From Clostridia bacterium (GTDB lineage Bacteria; Bacillota; Clostridia; TANB77; CAG-508), in contig JAAWAX010000026.1 of assembly GCA_022792395.1 (NCBI GenBank), positions 1 to 44,791 of the forward strand: a stretch of DNA of 44,791 nucleotides. The letters are read 5' to 3'. Below the pieces are notes generated by a model. That model was not told the origin of the DNA. It did not search any database and saw only the letters and a program-made list of their open reading frames with translations. Made by a program: the position numbers and the translations under genes. Every line of letters begins with the position of its first letter. Position 1 is the stretch's first letter. Of this stretch, positions 1 through 8,657 are shown piece after piece.

Positions 1-247
1 CAATGAAGTAAATGAAAAAGAAAAGGAATACAATGAGTTAAAAAACAAAAAAGAAAATGCTATGCAAGATGATAGTAAAGAGATAGAAAACATTGTTAAA
101 GAATTTTTAAAACTAGAAAAGCCGACACCTGAAATAATGAAGGTAATTATTAATAAAATAGAAATACACCAAGATAAGCAGGTAGATATCATTTTTAATT
201 TTAAGAGATTAAATGATATTAATATCAAAAATGCACAAAACGACTAA
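1..247 (+). CDS. Large serine recombinase, C-terminal end (partial)
   Basis: The open frame runs in from the left edge (first full codon at base 2) and ends at the TAA at 245-247, so about 81 C-terminal residues are visible. The tail is Lys/Glu-rich and probably coiled coil. It is followed by the pattern FLKLEKPTPEIMKVIINKIE and IIFNFKRLN, which resembles the C-terminus of large serine recombinases of the TnpX/Tn4451 type (DUF4368-like tail). These enzymes excise and integrate transposons and conjugative elements through a serine-DNA intermediate. The catalytic N-terminus is outside the window. Placement directly before a truncated ABC ATPase gene fits a recombinase lying at the end of its own element. 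The family call rests on a short, weakly conserved tail. Confidence 0.6.
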   Translation, partial: NEVNEKEKEYNELKNKKENAMQDDSKEIENIVKEFLKLEKPTPEIMKVIINKIEIHQDKQVDIIFNFKRLNDINIKNAQND

Positions 248-273
248 TCTAATATTGGATATTAGATTAGTCG
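241..273. repeat. 33-bp perfect palindrome after the recombinase stop
   Basis: Two 15-base arms (241-255 and 259-273, beginning CGACTAATCTAATAT) are exact reverse complements around a TGG loop. The left arm includes the recombinase stop codon. No T-run follows, so it is not a classical terminator on the + strand. It could be an mRNA 3' stabiliser, a terminator for leftward transcription, or a structural site near the element end. Confidence 0.7.
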
Positions 274-309
274 AAACAAAAAAATCAAAACTGTCTATTT
301 TGACATCAA

Positions 310-489
310 CCAGAAGCAATTAGTATGTCAGATAGGGTAGTAGTATTAAATGCAAGACCAGGAACCATAAAAGATATTCATAAAATTGATTTTGATATAA
401 AAGACAGAAATCCAATCAATTGCAGAGAGAAACCTCAATTTAGTCAATATTTTAATACTTTATGGAAGGAGTTGAGAGTGGATGAATAA
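310..489 (+). pseudogene. ABC transporter ATPase (SsuB/TauB type), 3' fragment cut by element
   Basis: From base 310 the frame reads PEAISMSDRVVVLNARPG, typical of the segment just after the H-loop histidine of NitT/TauT/SsuB-type ATPases (usual form HDxxEAxxxSDRVxVL). It then continues to the TAA at 487-489. A stop lies a few codons upstream in this frame (301-303), and the Walker A, signature and Walker B regions are missing. The left part was therefore lost or displaced, most simply by the serine-recombinase element to the left. The fragment overlaps the permease start by 8 bases, the usual operon arrangement. The 5' half may survive on the far side of the element, outside this window. Confidence 0.8.
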
Positions 490-1292
490 ACGATTAATAT
501 CAAAAGAAAGAAAACAATATTTAAAAAATAAGAGATGGAGACAATATAGGATATGGTTAACACAAATAATTGTACTAGTAGGATTTCTTGCTATATGGGA
601 AATTTTAGCTAACCAAAAAATAATTGACAGTTTTATTACAAGTCAACCAAGTAGAATTTGGGAAACCTTTACTAATTTAAGTTCCAATGATTTAATGAAA
701 CATATTGGTGTAACTGTGTATGAAACGGTTGTAGGCTTCTTATTAGGAACTGGATTAGGAATTATAATTGCTATTATTTTATGGTGGTCAGATTTTTTAT
801 CAAAGGTCGCAGAACCATATTTAGTCGTATTAAACAGTTTACCAAAAGTAGCTTTGCGGACCAGTCATTATTATTTGGGTAGGAGCAGGAACACCAGCTA
901 TAATTGTAATGGCAATTGCAATTTCTTTAATTGTAACAATTCTTGAAAATTTAAATGGATTCTTAAAAACAGACAAAGAAGTAATCAAAATGGCAAAGAC
1001 TTTCAAAGCATCCAAATTACAAATACTAACTAAAATTATCATACCAGCAAATTTATCAACCTTTATCAATTCCTTAAAAGTGAATATTGGACTTTCACTA
1101 GTAGGTGTTATATCAGGAGAATTTTTAGTATCAAAAGCAGGTCTTGGATATTTAATTGTCTATGGAGGGCAAGTCTTTAAATTGGATTTGGTTATGACAA
1201 GTGTAATTATTTTGGGAATAGTAGCAGGGATTATGTATGCAGCAGTATTATTGTTAGAAAAATTTATCATGCAGTCTAAAAAATTTAATTAA
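482..1292 (+). CDS. ABC transporter permease, SsuC/TauC type (read with +1 shift at 857)
   Basis: Inner-membrane permease of a NitT/TauT-family importer (BPD_transp_1). The first frame runs from ATG 482 through TM segments to LNSLPKVAL. The second frame continues GPVIIIWVGAGTPAI and runs to the stop at 1290-1292. The junction falls inside the conserved permease loop (P-K-V/I-A-L-x-P), and skipping the single C at 857 gives one 269-residue protein, normal for the family. The EAA-type segment around AKTFKASKLQILTKIIIPA is present. The start overlaps the ATPase fragment, and the binding-protein gene follows about 200 bases downstream. The substrate cannot be told from sequence; sulfonates, nitrate or a thiamine precursor are family possibilities. 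The element upstream may have separated this gene from its promoter. Confidence 0.85.
857..859 (+). other. +1 frameshift site 1 (TTG CGG ACC)
   Basis: In the incoming permease frame the codons are GCT TTG CGG ACC. Skipping C857 gives GCT TTG GGA CCA, restoring the conserved A-L-G-P sequence (Gly126). Without the shift the frame ends at 944-946. Confidence 0.85.
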
Positions 1293-1320
1293 TATTAAAA
1301 GTAACATGAAATTTGTTAGG

Positions 1321-1350
1321 AACTTTGGTAGATAAAGGTGTACCAAAGTT
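1321..1350 (+). promoter_or_regulatory. 10-bp perfect hairpin downstream of permease
   Basis: AACTTTGGTA (1321-1330) and TACCAAAGTT (1341-1350) form an exact stem with a 10-base loop. Only a weak T stretch follows, so termination is uncertain; it may protect the mRNA 3' end. Confidence 0.5.
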
Positions 1351-1382
1351 CTTTGAGAAAATGCAGGAAGTTTAGATTATCA

Positions 1383-1440
1383 AAAGAAAAAGGTAACTCT
1401 TAAATAAAAAATAGAGTTTGCCTTTTCTTTTATTTTTTTC
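1383..1440 (+). terminator. Rho-independent terminator between permease and binding-protein genes
   Basis: Imperfect stem 1383-1400 with 1413-1430 (inner ACTCT/AGAGT, outer AAAGAAAA/TTTTCTTT) followed by a T-rich tail to 1439. It separates the permease from the downstream binding protein, so the latter may have its own promoter or be made by read-through. Confidence 0.65.
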
Positions 1441-1494
1441 ACATGATTTAAAAACTCAACATAAAATATACAAAATAAAAATAGGAGGTGTAAT

Positions 1495-2505
1495 ATGAAT
1501 AAGAAAAAAGTAATAAGCATGATAATTATACTTATATTAGCAGTAGTAATTGGGATTTCTGCAGCCATAAAACAAACTAGTAAAAAAGAAGAACTAACAA
1601 CTATCAAAATAAATGAGGTAACTCGTTCTGTTTTCTATGCACCACAGTATGTAGCCATTAACAATGGATACTTTAAAGAAAATGGAATGAACATAGAACT
1701 AACAACTGGGCAAGGAGCAGATGCTGTTATGACAGCGGTACTTGCTAACCAATGTGACATTGGATTTGCTGGACCAGAAGCTTCTATCTATGTCTATAAT
1801 GAAGGAAAAGAAGACTATACCCAAGTATTTGCACAAATGACTAAAAAAGATGGATCTTTTTTAGTAGCAAGAAATCAAACAGAAAATTTTAGTTGGCAAG
1901 ACCTAAAAGGAAAACTAGTAATTCCAGGGAGAAAAGGTGGCGTTCCATATATGACACTAGAATATGTGTTAAAGAAAAACGGCATTGACCCTGAAAGAGA
2001 TACGACACTAGATGATAGTATAAAATTTGACTTAATGGCAGGAGCTTTTGCTAGTGGAGATAGTGACTATGTAACATTATTTGAGCCAACGGCTTCTATG
2101 ACACAAGAGCAACAAAAAGGCTATATTGTAGCATCTGTAGGAGAAGCCGCAGGAGAAATTCCTTATACAGCATATTTTGCTAAAAAAAGTTATATCGAAA
2201 GCAACGAAGATATCATTCAAAAATTTACAAATGCAATTTATAAAGGACAACAATATGTAAAAGAACATACAGCAAAGGAAATTGCAGAAACAATTCAAAG
2301 CTTTTTCCCAGATACTGACATAGAAATGTTGGCAAAATCCATTCAAAGTTATCAAGATATTGATGCATGGAACGATACGCCAGTTCTAAAAGAAGAAGTA
2401 TTTAATCGATTACAAGAGGTTATGACAATGGCAGGAGAATTGCAAGAATATGTACCATATGATAAAATTGTAAATAACAAATATGCAGAACAAAGTATGA
2501 AATAG
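1495..2505 (+). CDS. ABC transporter substrate-binding protein, NitT/TauT (SsuA/THI5-like)
   Basis: This 336-residue protein has one N-terminal hydrophobic segment (about residues 8-24) and no lipobox cysteine, so it is probably held by an uncleaved signal anchor. The mature part has the hallmarks of periplasmic-binding-like domains of the NMT1/SsuA group: FYAPQYVAINNGYFKENG near the N-terminus, then GQGADAVMTAVLANQCDIGFAGPE, and a K-G-K-L-V-I-P-G-R-K-G-G loop. It is preceded by a good AGGAGG ribosome site. With the upstream permease and truncated ATPase it made up one importer. The ligand is unknown. The ATPase gene is broken in this assembly, so the system may be inactive unless the element excises or another ATPase substitutes. 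Confidence 0.8.
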   Translation: MNKKKVISMIIILILAVVIGISAAIKQTSKKEELTTIKINEVTRSVFYAPQYVAINNGYFKENGMNIELTTGQGADAVMTAVLANQCDIGFAGPEASIYVYNEGKEDYTQVFAQMTKKDGSFLVARNQTENFSWQDLKGKLVIPGRKGGVPYMTLEYVLKKNGIDPERDTTLDDSIKFDLMAGAFASGDSDYVTLFEPTASMTQEQQKGYIVASVGEAAGEIPYTAYFAKKSYIESNEDIIQKFTNAIYKGQQYVKEHTAKEIAETIQSFFPDTDIEMLAKSIQSYQDIDAWNDTPVLKEEVFNRLQEVMTMAGELQEYVPYDKIVNNKYAEQSMK

Positions 2506-2534
2506 AATTAACAAAATCTAAATTATTCTATCAA

Positions 2535-2562
2535 GGGGTAAAACTAGTATGGTTTTACCCCT
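2535..2562 (+). terminator. Hairpin terminator after binding-protein gene
   Basis: GGGGTAAAAC (2535-2544) pairs exactly with GTTTTACCCC (2552-2561). The following TATTAAATT is only moderately T-rich. No gene is seen from 2563 to 2703. Confidence 0.65.
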
Positions 2563-2703
2563 ATTAAATTAAAGCAAATTTCAATTTGTAATTTAGAAAT
2601 AATAATAAGTAGATATCCAATTTAGCTTTTACTTCAAAGAAATTCCTATAAAACCAACGAAAAACTAAAAAATAAAATTTTACATATAAATTGAAAAAAT
2701 ATA

Positions 2704-2732
2704 TTGACAAATGGAACCTATGATGTTATATT
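2704..2732 (+). promoter_or_regulatory. Sigma-A promoter of XRE regulator
   Basis: TTGACA at 2704-2709, a 17-base spacer and TATATT at 2727-2732, about 25 bases before the ATG at 2757, with an AAGGAAG ribosome site between. Confidence 0.75.
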
Positions 2733-2756
2733 TACTTATGAAAAGGAAGTGATAAT

Positions 2757-3089
2757 ATGGAAATTGATTATAAGGTAATAGGACAAAGGATAAAAGATGC
2801 TAGGAGAGGGAGAGGATGGTCGCAAGAAAGATTGTCAGAAGAACTAGATGTAACAACAGTATATATTAGTAGAGTAGAAAGAGGTTCTACACAGATAAAC
2901 CTAAAAAGGTTGGTGCAAATAGGAAATATATTAAATGCAAGCATAGAATACTTAATTGGAGGAGCATTACCAAAATCTCATAACTATTTAAATAGAGAAT
3001 TGTATGAAGTTTTACTACAGTGCTCACCAGATAAACAACGTTTAATTTATAATATCGCTCAAATTGTATCAAATGCAAAATTTGTATAG
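2757..3089 (+). CDS. XRE-family helix-turn-helix regulator
   Basis: A 110-residue DNA-binding protein. Residues about 7-62 form a classic HTH_3 domain (GQRIKDARRGRGWSQERLSE, then VTTVYISRVERG, then LVQIGNILNASIEYLIGG). The C-terminal 45 residues are short and helical. Proteins of this form are common as stand-alone transcription regulators in Clostridia; the target is not evident. It has its own consensus promoter and lies upstream of smc in the same direction with a 187-base gap, where I see no other gene. Confidence 0.85.
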   Translation: MEIDYKVIGQRIKDARRGRGWSQERLSEELDVTTVYISRVERGSTQINLKRLVQIGNILNASIEYLIGGALPKSHNYLNRELYEVLLQCSPDKQRLIYNIAQIVSNAKFV

Positions 3090-3276
3090 TTACAAAAGAC
3101 CAAGGAATTTTAAAAATGAAGATAATATGTAAAAAAACAAAACTTAAATAGTAAGAACCTTTACAAAAAGTCGAAAATAGTATAAACTTGTTACAGTTCA
3201 ATCTAATGATAAGAAGAAACTTTGATAATAAAAGAGAAAATATTGAACGTAATAAACATACTAAAGGTGATAATAA

Positions 3277-6200
3277 ATGTATTTAAAAAGACTAGAATTG
3301 CAAGGATTTAAATCATTTGCAGACAAAACAGTATTAGAATTTAGACCAGGAATAACAGGAGTTATCCGGACCAAATGGTTCTGGAAAAAGTAATATATCA
3401 GATAGTATTCGATGGGTACTTCGGAGAGCAAAGCATGAAATCATTAAGAGGAGCAAAATCTTTAGATATCATATTTGCAGGAACCCAAAATAGAAAGTCT
3501 CTAGGATTTGCAGAGGCTTCTTTAATATTTGATAACACAGATGGAGCATTACCAATTGAATATACAGAAGTAACCGTAACTAGAAAAATATATCGAAGCG
3601 GAGAGACAGGGTATTTTATTAATAAAGTGCCATGTAGATTGAAAGATATACTAGAATTATTCATGGATACAGGAATTGGAAAAGATGGATATTCTATCAT
3701 CGGACAAGGTAAAATCGATGAGATTTTAAGTAATAAATCAGAAGATAGAAGGCATATTTTTGAAGAAGCAGCAGGAATTGTAAAATTTAGAAGTAGAAAA
3801 GAAGAAAGTGAAAAAAAATTAGAACGTACCAAATTAAACTTACTTAGAATTAATGATATTTTGTCAGAAATTGAGAGCAATATAGAGCCACTAAAAGCTC
3901 AATCAGAAAAGGCTAGGAAATATTTAAACTTAAAAGAAGAATTAAAAAGTATAGAAATAGGTCTATTTCTATACAATATTGAAAAATATAAAGAAAGTTT
4001 AGAAGAAATTGTAAAAGATGAAGAAATTTATACAGCCCAATGCACAGAAGAAGAAGAAAAACTAGAACGAATTAAACAATTAAAAGAAGAATTGAAAACA
4101 CAAGTTGAACAAATAACGAACCAAATAGAAGAAATGTCAAATTTAGGATTTGCAAGTCAAAAAGAAATTGAGATGTTAAATTCAGACATTAATGTAGCAA
4201 ATACAAGAATTCATAATAACCAAGAAAATCAAGAAAGATTCAAAAAAGAAATAGAAGAAACCATGCTAAAAAAACAAGAACTAGAAGAAGAAATGAAACA
4301 GAGAGAAGAAAAGAAAATAAATTTAAAACAGAATAAAGAGAAATTTGAAAAAGAGTTGGCTGAAAAAGAGGAAGAATTAGCTAAAATAACAGAAAAGCTA
4401 TCGACTAAAGAATTAGAAATCGAAAAACACAAAGCACAAGTAGAAAAAAATGTAGATAAAAAGTATGAGTTGCAGTCAGAGAGTCATACACAAGATATTA
4501 ACTACGAGAACTATGAAAAAAGACAAAACCAAATCAAAGGAGAAATTACAAATTATATTTCAGAATTAGATAGTACAAGACTTCAAAAAGATGAAATTGC
4601 CAAAGAATTTTATGAGATTGATAGCAAGAGAAATAAAGTAGTAAAATCAATTGAAGAAATTAATCATATAAAAGAAGAAGCAGATAAAAAGATGGATAAC
4701 TATCAAAGTAGCATAAATGCTTATCAAAGTGAAATGCAAATGAAAGAAACAAAATTAAAATTCTTAATTGAAACAGAAAAAGAAAAAGAAGGGTACATAA
4801 AGAGTGTAAAATCTCTTTTAAAAGATTGCGAAAGTATAAAAGAACTAGGAAAAGGAATGCATGGAGTACTTGCCAATGTTATTGAAGTACCAGAAGAATA
4901 TCAAACGGCCATTGAAATGTGTTTAGGAGCCAGTTTGCAAAACATTGTAACAGAAACAGAAGAAGATGCCAAAAAATTAGTAGAACATTTAAGAAAAAAT
5001 AATTTAGGAAGAGCTTCTTTTTTACCAATTGCTTCTGTTAAAGGGAAAAAATTAGATAAAATAAAAGGAAAAGAAAAAGGTTTTATAGGAATTGCATCTG
5101 ATTTAATCCAATTTAATAAAAAATATGAGCAAATTATCATCAGCTTACTAGGAAGAACAGTAATTGTTGATAATATGGAAACAGCTATTAAAATAGCAAA
5201 ACAAAATGGGTATTCATTTCGAATCATAACGATTGAAGGAGATGTCATAAATAGTTCTGGAAGTATCACAGGAGGTTCTGTTGCAAAGAAGACTGTTAAT
5301 ATTTTAGGACGAGGAAAAGAAATAGAAAAATTAGAAAAAGATATTCAAGACTTAAAAGCAAAAATCAATAAACTAGAGAAAGAAAAACAAGAATATGAAG
5401 CATCCATTCAAGATACATTAAAAAATGCTACCAGTTTAGAGAAAGAGTTGCAAGAAATAGATATTACTTATGCAACAGAAAAGCAAAAAGTGGTAGCGAT
5501 TGATGAGAACATTGCTAAAATTGAAAATCGTTTAAACAAATTAAAAGAAGAACAAGAAAATTTAGAAAAGCAAAAACAAGAAGCAATGACTACAAAAGAA
5601 AATATAGACAAGCAAATGCAAGAATTAACAGAGGAAACAGAAAAACTAACTAAAATTATTAACGAGTTTGCAGATTTAAATAAAGATAATCAAAAATATG
5701 TAGATGACTTGAATTACGATATTACTAACTTAAAGATTTCAGTTTCTTCCTTTGATGAGAGTGAAGCCTCTATAGAAGAAATACAAGAAAGAATTAAATC
5801 AGAAATTGAAAATTCTGAAAAAAGTATAGAAAACAAGAAAAATCAAATAGAACAAATTACACATGATAACTTTGAATTAGAAGCCTCTGTGGAAGAAATT
5901 AAGGAGAAAATAGAAAAAATCAAACAAGAAGTACAAAATAGTGGAACTAAAATTGAAGAACTAAAACAAGAAAGAATAGACAAAAATGAAAAATTGTCAA
6001 AACAAGAAGAGGAAATTACCAATAAATTTAAAACAATTGAAGACTTAAAAGCTCAAATTGTAAAAATTGATGTAAAGAAAACCAAACTAGAAGAAGATAT
6101 CAATCACATCATTAATAAAATGTGGGAGGAATATGAATTAACGCCAAACACAGTAGAAGAATTTAGAAAACCAGAAAATGTAGCAACTACGCAAAAAAGA

Positions 6201-6824
6201 GTAAATCATTTAAGAGGAGAAATTAGAGATTTAGGAAGTGTTAATGTAGATTCTATTGAGGAATATAAGACTATGAAAGAAAGATATGACTTTATGAGCG
6301 AACAAAGAGTAGATTTAGAAGATACGATGAACAAATTAAGAAAAATCATAGCAGAAATGACTGCAACCATGAAAGAACAATTCAAAGAGCAATTTACAAT
6401 TATCAATAAAAACTTTGAAGAAGTGTTTCAAGAATTATTTGGTGGAGGAAAAGCTTCTTTAAAATTAGAAGATGAAGAAAATATTTTAGAATGTGGTATT
6501 GATATTAATGTACAACCACCAGGAAAGAAACTACAAAATATGATGTTACTATCAGGAGGAGAGAAAGCATTTACGGCAATTGCATTATTATTTGCTATCT
6601 TGAAAATTAATCCAGCACCATTCTGTGTACTAGATGAAATTGAGGCAGCACTAGATGATGTTAATGTGTATCGATTTGCAGAATATTTAAAGAAATTTTC
6701 ACAAGATACACAATTTTTAGTGATTACGCATAGAAAAGGTACAATGGAAGCAGCGGATACAGTCTATGGTGTAACGATGGAAGAGAATGGTATTTCAAAA
6801 CTATTATCTATGAAATTAGGATAG
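3277..6824 (+). CDS. smc: Chromosome partition protein SMC (read with +1 shifts at 3367 and 3422)
   Basis: Structural maintenance of chromosomes ATPase, which compacts and segregates the chromosome with ScpA/ScpB. ATG 3277 follows an AAAGGTG ribosome site and opens [18 protein letters not shown]. Two single-C insertions interrupt the N-terminal ATPase head. After skipping C3367 the Walker A motif GPNGSGKSN (residues 31-39) appears. After skipping C3422 the frame continues [11 protein letters not shown] (from residue 49). Long coiled coils flank a hinge at about residues 480-650, and the C-terminal head has LSGGEKA and Walker [14 protein letters not shown]. The corrected length is 1181 residues, close to B. 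subtilis SMC (1186). Apart from the two sites the frame is perfectly open, so this looks like a living gene. An internal ATG at 3375 would give a protein without Walker A and is not a plausible start. Confidence 0.95.
3367..3369 (+). other. +1 frameshift site 2 (ATC CGG ACC), at SMC Walker A
   Basis: The frame from ATG 3277 reads GTT ATC CGG ACC AAA TGG. Skipping C3367 gives GTT ATC GGA CCA AAT GGT TCT GGA, the invariant Walker A GPNGSG. The shifted glycine is residue 31. Confidence 0.9.
3422..3424 (+). other. +1 frameshift site 3 (CTT CGG AGA), second in smc
   Basis: Eighteen codons after site 2 the frame reads TGG GTA CTT CGG AGA GCA. Skipping C3422 gives TGG GTA CTT GGA GAG CAA, the conserved SMC sequence R-W-V-L-G-E-Q-S. 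Gly is residue 49. Confidence 0.9.
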
Positions 6825-6870
6825 ATAAGTTATATTTATAAAAATAGATTTGTATTAAAAGTAAAAGGAA

Positions 6871-6910
6871 AAAGGGCGATTTGCAACGTAAATGTTGCAA
6901 ATCGCCCTTT
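6871..6910. terminator. Perfect 17-bp bidirectional terminator between smc and the convergent small gene
   Basis: 6871-6887 (AAAGGGCGATTTGCAAC) and 6894-6910 are exact reverse complements with a GTAAAT loop. A-rich and T-rich ends on both sides suit termination of smc and of the minus-strand gene. Confidence 0.85.
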
Positions 6911-6920
6911 AGGATTGACA

Positions 6921-7175
6921 TTATGAAATTTTTTTGATTTGCTGTTTTAAAAAGTAACCATACATTGAATAAGCAGCTTCAACCATATACTTCTCTTTAA
7001 AATGAATAGAGTTAGCAACATCATGTTCTGCTTGTATCGATAATGCCCAGTCATGATGGCTAATTGAATTCACCAATTGAGAAGTTATGGAAGCAAAATC
7101 AACATCTACCCCAATATCTTTCCGAGGTATAGAGTGAATAGTTTTGCCTTCGAATATTAAATCTAAATTTTTCAT
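6921..7175 (-). CDS. Small protein of unknown function (84 aa)
   Basis: I do not recognise this family. The 84-residue product has no signal peptide or membrane segment and is rich in His, Ser and acidic residues. The start ATG at 7175 has a strong AAGGAGG ribosome site ten bases upstream, and the frame ends just before a shared terminator, which supports real expression. It contains one in-frame CGG (SIP-R-KDIG, plus-strand 7128-7130 region), preceded by CCT and followed by AAA. A +1 shift there would end translation within seven codons, so in this gene CGG would have to be read as a normal sense codon if the protein is real. It lies downstream of tRNA-Phe on the same strand. Confidence 0.6.
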   Translation of the reverse strand: MKNLDLIFEGKTIHSIPRKDIGVDVDFASITSQLVNSISHHDWALSIQAEHDVANSIHFKEKYMVEAAYSMYGYFLKQQIKKIS

Positions 7176-7224
7176 AGTTATCCTCCTTTTTTTATTTACT
7201 AGACTAAATAAACTTGCCTAGTAG

Positions 7225-7296
7225 CGGTTGAGATAGGAGTCGAACCTACAACCTTGGCTCTTCAGACCAATGCTCTGCCCTTTGAGCTACTCAACC
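7225..7296 (-). tRNA. tRNA-Phe (anticodon GAA)
   Basis: Read on the minus strand, a full cloverleaf is present: acceptor GGTTGAG/CTCAACC, D stem GCTC/GAGC, anticodon stem TTGGT/GCCAA with loop CTGAAGA (anticodon GAA), T arm with the TTCGACT loop, and discriminator G. CCA is not encoded. Base 37 is G rather than the A usual in bacterial tRNA-Phe. Confidence 0.85.
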
Positions 7297-7437
7297 TAAC
7301 AATAAAGTATATTTTTATATTAACATAAAATGAAAGAAAAGTCAAAGGAAAAGAGAATATTAATTCCAGACCTTAAATTTAAAACTAAAGTTCTTTTTTG
7401 TTTTCACTAGAATTAGAAATTATAGTTTTAATTAATC

Positions 7438-7466
7438 TTGACAAATTTATATTTTTAAGTTAATAT
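7438..7466 (+). promoter_or_regulatory. Sigma-A promoter of the thioredoxin-like wall protein gene
   Basis: TTGACA (7438-7443), a 17-base spacer and TAATAT (7461-7466), 23 bases before the GTG start. Confidence 0.75.
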
Positions 7467-7489
7467 ATAGAAAAAAAGGGGGAAAGAAA

Positions 7490-8605
7490 GTGAAAAAAAA
7501 TATTAGTATAATAATTCTCATGTTTTCAATTCTTATGATACCATTTAATGTATATGCAGGATTAGATACTTCTCTATATAAAAGTGAAAATTTAGAAGAA
7601 GTTTTTACAGCAGAAAAGATTGTTGCTGATGTAGCAAATTTAGCAAAATATAATACAGCAAATGATAAAAGAGTAGATATTTATGTATTTAGATTGGATG
7701 GATGTGTTAATTGTTATAATTTTTATGAATATGTTGCTAACAAATTATTAGCTAGTCATGGTGATAAAATTAGAATTACAAGTTATGAATTAAAAAATGA
7801 GCCAGTAAATAATAATCTATTAGAAGCAGCTAAAAAGCTACTAAATGAAACATCTAATATAACACCAATTGTTTTTGTGGGAGATAAAACATTTTCAGGT
7901 GCATTTTCATCAGCAGACAAGCAAAAACAATTAGAAGATATCATAAATAATTTGTATAATAGTAATGATAGATATGACATTTTGGAAGAATTAAGAGGAG
8001 AAAGAATATTTACAGATACGACCAATAAGATTACATTGACAAGCGCTAGAAGTCTAAATGAAAATTATGTCTTAAAAGCAGATCTTATAGATTGCACAAA
8101 TGTAAACCTAGAACTAGGATATGAATATATTACTGCTTATGATATTTCTATGTATCATAATAGTACAAAAATTTTGTTAAACAATGGAGTTTATAAAATA
8201 AAGATTCCTATAAATGTACAATATGATAAATATAAAGTAGGCTATGTAGAAAATGGACAAATAAAAGAAAGTTTCGAAGCAACTAATAGTAATGGATATG
8301 TTGAATTTACAACGACACATTTATCAGAATATGTAGTATATGGAATGAATTATACAAACCCAAACCCAAATCCAAAACCAGATACCAAGCCAAGTACAAA
8401 TCCAGATATATTATCTAATATAGATGGAAATAACCAAGAAAATGTAGATAAAACTTCAACTATAGGAAAGACAGTAAGCAATCCTAAAAATATAGTTAAT
8501 ATAAAAAATCCTAAAACACTTGATACAGTAGAAATTTATACAATATTATTGGTAGTAGGAGGAATTACTTTTATTGTAGGGATTATCTCATTTAGAAAAA
8601 AATAA
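7490..8605 (+). CDS. Sortase-anchored thioredoxin-like surface protein
   Basis: A 371-residue secreted protein. The GTG start at 7490 follows a GGGGGAAAG ribosome site. A signal peptide (about 1-23, ending VYA) is followed by a thioredoxin-like domain (about 40-165) carrying a C72-V-N-C75 redox motif in YVFRLDGCVNCYNF and a P-I-V-F-V-G-D strand where the cis-Pro loop is expected. A beta-rich region of about 120 residues follows, then a Pro/Asn-rich spacer. The C-terminus is a cell-wall sorting signal: NPKTLD at residues 340-345, a hydrophobic segment and an RKK tail. The next gene encodes a class B sortase, its likely anchoring enzyme. A wall-bound thiol-disulfide role is inferred; the CxxC is the only catalytic evidence. 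Confidence 0.75.
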   Translation: MKKNISIIILMFSILMIPFNVYAGLDTSLYKSENLEEVFTAEKIVADVANLAKYNTANDKRVDIYVFRLDGCVNCYNFYEYVANKLLASHGDKIRITSYELKNEPVNNNLLEAAKKLLNETSNITPIVFVGDKTFSGAFSSADKQKQLEDIINNLYNSNDRYDILEELRGERIFTDTTNKITLTSARSLNENYVLKADLIDCTNVNLELGYEYITAYDISMYHNSTKILLNNGVYKIKIPINVQYDKYKVGYVENGQIKESFEATNSNGYVEFTTTHLSEYVVYGMNYTNPNPNPKPDTKPSTNPDILSNIDGNNQENVDKTSTIGKTVSNPKNIVNIKNPKTLDTVEIYTILLVVGGITFIVGIISFRKK

Positions 8606-8615
8606 GATTATGTTT

Positions 8616-8647
8616 AAGTTCTATGTTTCAAAACATAGAACTTTTTA
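8616..8647 (+). terminator. Terminator or attenuator between surface protein and sortase genes
   Basis: AAGTTCTATGTT (8616-8627) pairs exactly with AACATAGAACTT (8632-8643) and runs into TTT. The sortase ribosome site AGGAG follows at once, so partial read-through probably sets a lower level of sortase than of substrate. Confidence 0.75.
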
Positions 8648-8657
8648 GGAGTATTAA

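Noticed and set aside
1293..1494. Riboswitch upstream of the binding-protein gene
   Set aside because: Only a simple hairpin and a terminator are present; no conserved aptamer core could be recognised.
3375..3430. ATG 3375 as the smc start
   Set aside because: It starts in the wrong frame within the Walker A region, has no ribosome site and loses the ATP-binding loop; ATG 3277 has a good site and the family N-terminus.
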